From contig CM070899.1 in the NCBI GenBank assembly GCA_036417435.1, positions 70,066,501-70,130,500 on the forward strand: a stretch of 64,000 bases of DNA, written 5' to 3'. Shown here in pieces: positions 56,880 to 64,000 of this stretch; within the stretch, counting starts at the first letter, position 1; each line of letters starts with the position of its first letter. The translations under genes were made by a program, and so were the position numbers. The notes beneath the pieces were generated by a model. The model was given only the letters and a program-made list of their open reading frames with translations, made no database searches and was not told where the DNA came from. The DNA is from Inia geoffrensis (lineage: Eukaryota > Chordata > Mammalia > Artiodactyla > Iniidae).

Positions 56880-57560
56880 TTCATCAATAGGACCAAACCT
56901 CCTGCCTCTGTCCTCTAAGGCTCTCATTCTACCACACATCACAGTCCATTTAACATAGCATCGTTTCTTTTCTTTTTTAAAAAATTAATTCTTATTGGAG
57001 TATAGTTGCTTTACAATGTTGTGTTAGTTTCTACTGTTGAGCAAGATGAATGGGCTATACATGTACATATATCCCCTCTTTTTTGGAGTTTCTTCCCATT
57101 TAGGTCAGTACAGTGTATTAAGTAGAGTTCCCTGTGCTATACAGTATGTTCTCATTCGTTGTCTATTTTATATATAGTGTCAATAATATATATGTGTCAA
57201 TCCCAATCTCCCAATTCCTCCCACACCCCTCTTCCCCCCTTGGTATCCAGACATTTGTTCTCTATGTCTGTGTCTCTATTTCTGTGTTGCAGATAAGATC
57301 ATCTATACCATTTTTGTAGATTCCACATATATGCGTTAATATACGATATTTGTTTTTCTGACTTCACTCTGTATGACAGTCTCTAGGTCCATCCATGTCT
57401 CTGCAGATGACCTAGTTTCATTCCTTTTAATGGCTGAGTAATATTCCTTTGTATATATGTACCACATCTTCTTAAGAGAGAGCAGTCTGTCTCATTCATC
57501 TTTTATTTTTCCGTGGTGCCTATCATGATCTACTCTGGCCATAAATAATGAATATTTTGG
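56880..57560 (+). repeat. L2 LINE 3' fragment, split by L1 (probable)
   Basis: Blocks 56880-56965 ('cctctgtcctctaaggctct', 'cacacatcacagtccattta') and 57478-57560 ('gtctgtctcattcatctttt', 'ccgtggtgcctatcatgatc') read as one weak L2 3' region on either side of an L1 insertion. Confidence 0.45.
56968..57476 (-). mobile_element. L1 3' fragment, 5'-truncated
   Basis: Minus-strand L1 3' UTR. The plus strand shows a T-rich start, 'aattcttattggagtatagttgctttacaatg', 'agagttccctgtgctataca', 'gattccacatatatgcgtta', 'ctgacttcactctgtatgac' and 'gagtaatattcctttgtata', and the element breaks off after 'taccacatcttctt'. No target-site duplication could be confirmed. Confidence 0.9.
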
Positions 57561-60500
57561 ATTCACAATTTTGGATTGAATTTTCTTTACAGATTAATTA
57601 AAAGAGTAATACCTTACTATTTGTGAAATTTAGGGTGTTTTCATTAATATTTAATGATCAAGATATTATTCATGACCTTGTCCATGAAAGTGTCAGACAT
57701 TTTGAAAAAGTTCTTAATCAAGGCCACCAAAAAAGCGTAGTATAAATTTCAGGATGTTAAGCAGTTCTATACTGAACTGAATGAGTTAAACTTACTCCCA
57801 AAGCACCTAAAACTCCATAAGGAAGTGATTTACTTACTTTCATGAACACATTAATTAAGTGCTCTAGGCTTTTTTACCAAAAATAGAGATGATTGAGTCT
57901 CTTTCTGAAGAGACCATCTTCAGTTTCTGTCTGTTATTATTAGAACACTGATGCGGCTTATTTGTATCTGCCCCCGCCCCCGGGGGACAATGAAGCATAT
58001 CACAAAGAGAAAATATTGACAAAATGGTTGTCTTCAGCTACAATTGCCTAAGAAACAGAAGTTACTGTCGAATAGGTTGATATGTGCTGGCAGAGTTCCC
58101 TGAGAAATTTGAATTGCCTCTTCCTGCAGTATGTCTAGTGTGTCAAGCTCTTAGTTTCATAGGGGTAGGTGTGGTCTATCACGCCTTTGAGCTAACTCAA
58201 GATAACCCAAAGCAACAAGCTTCCTGATGGTAATACCGTGATTATGTAGGCAGATATGGTAGTACGATAACGTTTCTAAGAGAAGTAATGTTAGGACACT
58301 AGAGGTGCTTCTGTTTCTTCCTGAGCTGTGACATGACATTTCCCTTCTAGCTATCTACTGAAGATGCAGTTTCTATGCTATGGATTGAAAATGGCTGTTC
58401 TTTTAAAAGACTAAGCCTTTTCTTATATGAGCATCTTTATGTATTCAGTGGAAATTAAATCAGTTGGGAAAATGAGGTTAATTTTTCAGTCCTGAACATG
58501 AGAAATTAGATACTCAATCTTGCTGAATTCCTAATGGAATCTGTGACTCTAAATCTTTTATGCCATTACCTATTTACTGTAAAGCTATGGGGAGTAGGGA
58601 AGTTTAAATATTTCAGCAATTTATTTTGGAAAACTTTCTTGTGCATTTTAAATTCATAGAATTGCAGGGGAAGGAAAAATAGTTCTCCTGTAAATTAAGT
58701 CATGAGGCTCTTGATGATCAGGTCAGACCAGCTGATAAGTTCTCGATAGGAATGCAGCACAGCAATCGACTGTCATAAAGATTAACATCCATTTGCTTAG
58801 CTAATGAGTTCCATATGTACAGCATATCCAAAGCTTATGCTTTAAAAGGTTGTATCCATTTTTATCATCACATCTGGAAGCACATCCAGTGCGGTATACA
58901 GCTGCATGACTGATTTTCATGTTTGTGGTTAGTAATCAGTCTCGTTAATTTTTAGTCATATTCCACATATATTGGTGTACTTGGAAATATATATTATTGG
59001 ACGTCTGGAAAAATTGACTTTTCAGGTGTTTATAAATGCATTTCAGCACTATCCTTCTTTCTCTTTCACCTTAAATGATTTTCTCTTGCTAATTTTGACA
59101 TGTATAATATCTTACAAAGGATAGTCCTTCATAGGTGATAATGCAATGAAGGTTTGCACAGGACTTGCTTTAAATAGACATTTTCAATTGCAGAAGAGTC
59201 ACATGACCCCATTTGGTCTTTTCCAGTGCTATTAAAGTAAGAAAAAAAAAAAAGAAATGCATTCACAAAATGTTAAATTAAATGTTTAAAATTAGCCTTT
59301 GCTATATTTTGCTTTGAAATACCTGCATGTGTACTTTTAAAGATGTCTAAATGATGTGTCATGTTATGTTGAGTATCTTCTTTCAAAATAAATCCTGCCC
59401 CTCAAGGATATCTATATCCAAAGTAGCTATGCCGTAATGTAGACTATAATAGCCCTTCTGTGCTAAGAAGAACAGGGATAGAAATAGATACTGTATGACT
59501 AAATGCTGATTGACAGCTCCATCACAGGCATGGTACTTCTTTAGCTAAACTGCAATAAAGAGACTTCATATCATACCATTCAACAGATAATAAAATAGCG
59601 TAAACAGATGTAACCTTGTGGAAAAAAATTGTCTACTCCATTATAATGATAACAAATTGAACATTTATTTTTTAAATATCTTGGATAAAGATCACAAAAG
59701 TGTTTATTCACAAGGCAAACTTTCTTCTCAATTATCCTTTTAAATGTTGTTTCTAATAGAAAATAACCCTACATCTGGATACTCTTTAAAGACATGAAGG
59801 CAAAATATTTTCTTAGAATATAAGAACTTTAAAAATGTAAATGCTGATTGAATGTCTCCAAATTACAGGTTGGAGACAGCTTAAAAGCTCCTACAAAATG
59901 AAACTTCACTTTCTAACCTGTCAAAGTTTACTGCATTGATTTATTGTCGGGGGGAAAAACCTGAAAAATTGTTGTCATCAAAAGTTTTACAAGAAATAAG
60001 TAGGATGATTTCAAAAGCAAAGAGCTTTACTACCCATAGAATCACACATGGCGATGAATGGCATCATTATTATGAGTAACACAAACTCATTATCTAAATG
60101 TACACTTGGAATTACAGAGCCCTCAAGAGCTCCTTATCGGTTGAAAGACTGTATAAAAATTTATGGAGTAGAAAATAACAATTTAATCTCCTGGTGTTGA
60201 CCATACTTAGTAAGTTTGTCATGTATACAATATATGCCTTTGATTTATTTTAATTCTATTATGACTCCTAATAACCATAACTCTAACATCATCAAGAGTT
60301 ACTACTGGATCAACTATGACCCACATAATCAGTATAATTCACCTTCCATGCAAATTGATGAGAGATTTGATGCAAAACACATGTGATTATGTCCATTTCT
60401 GATTTCATTTCACTCTAATGGCAATACTCTTCCATGATCTTTTTGTTAATGCTAAATATTTCTTTCAACTAAAGTTAACACGTTCTGAAGTTAAAATTCA

Positions 60501-61315
60501 TATCTGTTTTGATCCACGTGAGGGAACTGAATTGAGACAGAGCAGAAAGGAGTGTAATTAATGGCATCCACACAGAATCCTTGGGACATATAGGGTTTCT
60601 GAATCTCTGATTTCAGCAATGCTGTCAGTGTTTTGGCTGGCAGCCTATAACCCCCTTTTAACCTGAGCCCGGCTTACTCAGCAAGCTATGGCAAATGACT
60701 GCTGAGCTGTTACTTTCTTATTTCAAAATACACCTCCAGTTGAGAGAGGGACACTCTCTTTTACATATGGTATGGGATTTTGTTTGGGAACTCAGTTTTT
60801 CTGTTATGAGTTTTTTAAAGAAATGTGCAGCAGCAGCAGTGGCAAAAAAAAGTCAGAAACTTTGGAAAGGAAAGAGAGAGGGTGAACTCACAGAGACTGA
60901 GATGCAGTACTTGTTTTGGCCAGGCACAGAGAAGTTGAGAAACACTGTAGGTGAGCCAACAAAATCTATCATGTAGGACAGGGACGACAGAGTTCTGAAC
61001 TAAAGTCCTTCCATGTAGTCTATCATACCACCACCATTCACAGCTAAACAAGGACAGCTTTATTCTACTCTTCCATGTGTTTACATAGCTAAAGAAGTAG
61101 TATTAGAGGGTTGGTGAAGAGAGGCAGGGATTATCCTGACCCTGTGTAGATGAGAGGGTATGTAAGGAGGAGAGAGGAGAAAGTAGTGATAAAAGTGATG
61201 AGCCATTTCCTAAAGAGTGTTGATTACACAGTGACTACAAATTCCCCACACTCTCTGGGAAACACCTATACTTTCAAACCTAATTGCTGAATAGTCAAGT
61301 AGAACATTCAAGCAA
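57561..61315. other. Repeat-poor stretch with possible regulatory motifs
   Basis: About 3.75 kb with no recognised transposon. It holds a GC-box-like palindrome (57971-57986), a TGATTGACAG site (59507-59516) and many homeodomain-like TAAT cores. A 93-codon frame at 60695-60976 shows no recognisable protein. Nothing here proves function. Confidence 0.5.
59507..59516 (+). promoter_or_regulatory. TGATTGACAG: candidate PBX-PREP/MEIS site
   Basis: An exact match to the composite TALE-homeodomain decamer bound by PBX with PREP/MEIS. A 10-mer is expected about once per 0.5 Mb per strand in random sequence, so it is suggestive but not proof. It lies in sequence free of recognised repeats. Confidence 0.3.
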
Positions 61316-61321
61316 TATACT

Positions 61322-61580
61322 GCATCTGTTCATTCATTCCACAAATATTTATTGAGAACAAACTATGTTCAAGACATTCTTGTAGTGTTGTGAATATAGT
61401 GCTGAACAAGATGAAAACCTTGCCCTCTTGAAGCTTACAATCTAGTTGGGAAACAGATAGTAAACAAGTAAATACACAATGTATTTCGAGCAGTGACTAA
61501 TGCTATTAAGAAACATAAGAAAAGATAACAAAGGGCATAGATACTGACAATATGTGGTGAGGGAGGTGGACATTATTTCT
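61322..61580 (-). repeat. L2 LINE 3' block, split by L1
   Basis: Minus-strand L2: 'ttcattcattccacaaatatttattgagaacaaactatgttcaag', 'gtgctgaacaagatgaaaac', 'cttgaagcttacaatctagt', 'gggaaacagatagtaaacaa' and 'gcagtgactaatgctattaa'. It breaks at the L1 and resumes at about 63495. Confidence 0.85.
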
Positions 61581-62114
61581 TTCAAAAATATTTTTTTAAT
61601 TTAATTTTTATTTTACATTGGGGTATAGTTGATTTACAATGTCATGTTAGTTTCAGGTGTACAGCAAAGTGGTTCACTTATCCATATAACTATACCCATT
61701 CTTTTTCAGATTCTTTTCCCATATAGGTTATTACAGAATATTGGGTAAAGCTCCCTGTGCTCTCCCTGTGTGTGTCCTTGTTGATTATCTATTTTATATA
61801 TAGTACAGTGTATATGTTAATCCCAACCTCCTAAAACATTTCTATCTTTTTAGATTCCACATATAAGTAATATCATATGATATTTGTCTTTCTCTGTCTG
61901 ACTTACTTCACTTAGTATTATCATCTCCACATCCATCTGTGTTGCTTCAAGTGGCATTATTTTCTTATGGCTGAGTAATATCCCATTGTATATATGTACC
62001 ACATCTTCTTCTTCCATTCATCTGTTGATGTACATTTACATTGCTTCCATGTCCTGGCTATAGTAAATAGTGCTGCAATGAACATTAGGGTGTAGGTAAT
62101 TTTTGTATTATGGT

Positions 62115-62336
62115 TTACTCTGGATATTTGCCCAGGAGTGGGATTGCTGGATCATATGGTAGCTCTATTTTTAGTTTTTTAAGAAACCTCCTTACTGTTC
62201 CCCATAGTGGTTGTACCAATTTACATTCCCACAAAAAGTGTAGGAGGGTTCCCTTTTCTCCAAAACCTCTCCAGCATATATTGTTTGTACACTTATTGAT
62301 GATGGCCATTCTGACTAGTGTGAGATGATACCACAT
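62115..62336 (-). pseudogene. L1 ORF2 C-terminal segment
   Basis: A 73-codon frame holding [10 protein letters not shown] and [20 protein letters not shown], then IPLLG, the C-terminal Cys-rich region of ORF2p with changes (Gly-Phe for Gly-Cys, FLW for CWW) relative to the copy at 28.8 kb. The change in the second Cys and the WW pair, together with breaks on both sides, marks it as inactive. Confidence 0.88.
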
Positions 62337-62348
62337 CGTAGTTTTGAT

Positions 62349-62573
62349 TTACATTTCTCTAATAATTAGTGATGTTGAACATCTTTTCATATGCTTTTTG
62401 GCCATCAGTACGTCTTCTTTAGAAAAATGTCTATTCAGATCTGCCCATTTTTTGATTGGGTTTTTTTTTTTCATATTGAATTGCGTGAGCTGTTTATATA
62501 TTTTGGAGATCAATCCCTTGTTGGTCACATCATTTGCAAATATTTTCTCCCATTCTGTGGCTTGTCTTTTCAT
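62349..62573 (-). pseudogene. L1 ORF2 segment before the C-terminal Cys-rich region
   Basis: The 74-codon frame with [19 protein letters not shown] and [19 protein letters not shown] matches ORF2p just upstream of the Cys-rich end. It is separated from 62115-62336 by a frameshift near 62340. Confidence 0.88.
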
Positions 62574-62640
62574 TTTGTTTATGGTTTCCTTTGCTGTACA
62601 AAAGCTTTTAAGTTTAATAAGGTCCCATTTGTTTATTTTT

Positions 62641-62711
62641 AATTTATTTTTTTTAACATCTTTATTGGGGTATAATTGCTTTACAATGGTTTGTTAGTTT
62701 CTGCTTTATAT
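62641..62711 (-). mobile_element. 71-bp L1 3'-end insertion with 15-bp duplication
   Basis: An extremely 5'-truncated L1: only the last ~60 bp of 3' UTR ('aacatctttattggggtata', 'attgctttacaatggtttgt', 'tagtttctgctttat') plus a T-rich start that represents its poly(A) tail. CATTTGTTTATTTTT flanks it at 62626-62640 and 62712-62726. Removing one copy plus the insert restores the surrounding ORF2 text, as seen by comparison with 29440-29470. Confidence 0.93.
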
Positions 62712-63494
62712 CATTTGTTTATTTTTGTTTTAATTTTCTTTACTCTTGGAGGTGGATTCAAAAAGATATTGCTGCAGTTTATGTCAAAGAGTGTTCTGTT
62801 TCCCTCTAAGAATTTTATAGTATCCAGTCTTACATTTAGGTCTTTAATCCATTTTGAGTTTAGTTTTGTGTATGGTGTTAGAGAATGTTCTAATTTCATT
62901 GTTTTACATGTAGCTGACTAGTTTTCCCAGCACCACTATTGAAGAGACTGTCTTTTCTTCATTGTATATTCTTAACACCTTTGTCATAGATTAATTGACC
63001 GTAGGTGCATGGGTTTATTTCTGGGCTTTCTATTCCTTTTCCATTGATCTATGTTTCTGGTTTTGTGCCAGTACCATACTGTTTTGATGACTGTAGCTTC
63101 ATAGTATAGTTTGAAGTCAGAGAGTCTGATTCCTCCAGCTCTGTTTTGTTTTGTTTTCCTCAAGATTGCTTTGGCTATTTGGGGTCTTTTGTGTTTCCAT
63201 ACAATTTTAATTTTTTTTTTGTTCTAGTTCTGTGAAAAATGCCTTTGGTAATCCAATAGGAATTGCATTGAATTTGTAGATTGTCCTGGGTAGTATAGTT
63301 ATTTTGACAATATTGATTCTTCCAATCCAAGAACATGGTATATCTTTCCATCTGTTTGTGTCATCTTCAATTCCTTTTATCAGCATCTTATAGTTTCCAG
63401 AGTACAGATCTTTTGCTTCCTTAGGTAGGTTTATTCCTAGGTATTTTATTCTTTTTGATGCAATGGTAAATGTGATTGTTTCCTTAATTTCTCT

Positions 63495-64000
63495 GGATGA
63501 TTAGTGAAGACTGATCTAAGGAGATGGAATATGAACAGAAATGTAGAAGTTAGGCAGTGAACCATGTAGAGCTCTCAGGAAGAATTTTCAAGAAAGAGTG
63601 AATAACAAATACAAAGGACCTGAAATCAAAATAAATCTGGTTTCTAGCATTAAAACAAAAAGTTCACTTTGCTAGGGTGAGAATTAAGCATTGAATGAGT
63701 GGAAATTGATAGAAAATTAGGCAAGAGCCATATTATACATGGCAATGGATTTGACTTTTATCTTGATGAGAAACCGTTAGAGATTTCTATGTAGAGAAGA
63801 GATATTAAACAGGTTTAACTTTTTAAATGACTCCAAGGATTTTGGTCTGAGCCAATGGATGAATAGTAGCGTTATTTGCTGAGGTGAGGAAAACTAGAGA
63901 GGAACATGTCGTGGGGAGGGGCAGGGGAAGGTGAAATAAAGTTCTAATTTAGATTAAATTTGTGATGTGTATTAGACAACAGAAAGGGAATGTTGAGTAG
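63495..64000 (-). repeat. L2 LINE, 5' block of the split copy
   Basis: Minus-strand L2 resumes: 'tagaagttaggcagtgaacc', 'tgtagagctctcaggaagaa', 'ttcactttgctagggtgaga', 'aaatgactccaaggattttg', 'gtctgagccaatggatgaat' and 'atttgctgaggtgaggaaaa'. It runs to the window end, so the copy extends outside. Confidence 0.8.

Larger units (their letters stand above)
61584..63494 (-). mobile_element. L1 retrotransposon, 5'-truncated, containing a second L1
   Basis: About 1.9 kb of minus-strand L1. The plus strand shows the 3' UTR ('ttacattggggtatagttga', 'agctccctgtgctctccctg', 'atggctgagtaatatcccat'), then ORF2 up to a 5' truncation after 'ttccttaatttctct'. Compared with the 5.9-kb copy at 28.3 kb it is more diverged. 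It sits inside an L2 and was itself hit by a 71-bp L1 insertion at 62641-62711. No convincing target-site duplication was found for the outer L1; similar 'tttct' text at both ends is too weak to count. Confidence 0.9.

Noticed and set aside
60695..60976. 93-codon ORF with a poly-Ala patch
   Set aside because: The Ala run comes from a short GCA repeat; no homolog is recognised and the frame ends are unsupported.
1..64000. Endogenous retrovirus or LTR element
   Set aside because: I found no LTR pair (TG...CA ends), primer-binding site, or gag/pol/env-like frame. All RT-like frames are LINE type (FADD box with L1 context).
1..64000. Bacterial-type features (operons, CRISPR, ribosome binding sites)
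   Set aside because: Mammalian repeat content throughout; such features are not expected and none were seen.

Overview
The window is AT-rich mammalian nuclear DNA from an intergenic region or a large intron. I find no protein-coding exon, tRNA, rRNA or CRISPR array that the sequence supports. The organism is most likely a cetacean (whale or dolphin). Six insertions belong to the tRNA-Glu-derived CHR SINE family of cetaceans, hippos and ruminants. They begin GGGCTTCCCTGGTGGCGCAGTGG on the sense strand, have recognisable A and B boxes, and some carry the long CHR-type 3' body. The LINE-1 copies have the ungulate/cetacean type of 3' UTR and 5' UTR. No Alu, rodent B1/B2, carnivore SINEC, pig PRE-1 or BovB/Bov-tA was seen. 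The species call rests on recognising these families by eye; a hippopotamid is not excluded.

Layout. 0-12 kb: MIR, L2 and three CHR SINEs in otherwise unremarkable sequence. 12-16 kb: a MER20 DNA transposon, then an L2 interrupted by a MIR, a CHR SINE and an L1 3' fragment, then a second L2 interrupted by another short L1. 16.9 kb: a short hAT-type transposon with clean terminal repeats. 19-23 kb: an unassigned ~110-bp sequence present twice, and a fossil of a divergent L1/Tx1-like ORF2 C-terminus. 23-27.6 kb: L2, a second MER20 inside an old L1, and further old L1 and L2. 27.7-34.4 kb: an L2 split by a 5.9-kb L1 (minus strand) with a 16-bp target-site duplication, a nearly complete ORF1 deletion, frameshifted ORF2 and a CpG-rich 5' UTR. 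35.6-36.2 kb: two CHR SINEs head to tail at the same target. 37-39.3 kb: MIR, L2 and an L1 3' end. 39.3-51.2 kb: a long block with almost no recognisable young repeats. 51.5-55.2 kb: old L1/HAL1-like sequence with its parts out of order. 55.3-57.6 kb: L2 and an L1 3' end. 57.6-61.3 kb: no repeat recognised. 61.3-64 kb: an L2 split by an L1, itself split by a 71-bp L1 insertion.

No genes work together here. The window is best read as a record of transposition: L2 and MIR are oldest, then old L1 and hAT elements, then cetartiodactyl L1, then CHR SINEs. I did not find a new biological system. The most checkable observations are the ORF1-deleted L1, the 71-bp L1-in-L1-in-L2 insertion, the unassigned duplicated sequence at 19.2/20.6 kb, the divergent LINE fossil at 22 kb, and the repeat-poor block with possible regulatory motifs. 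Family assignments come from pattern memory, without alignment, and boundaries without a stated target-site duplication are approximate.
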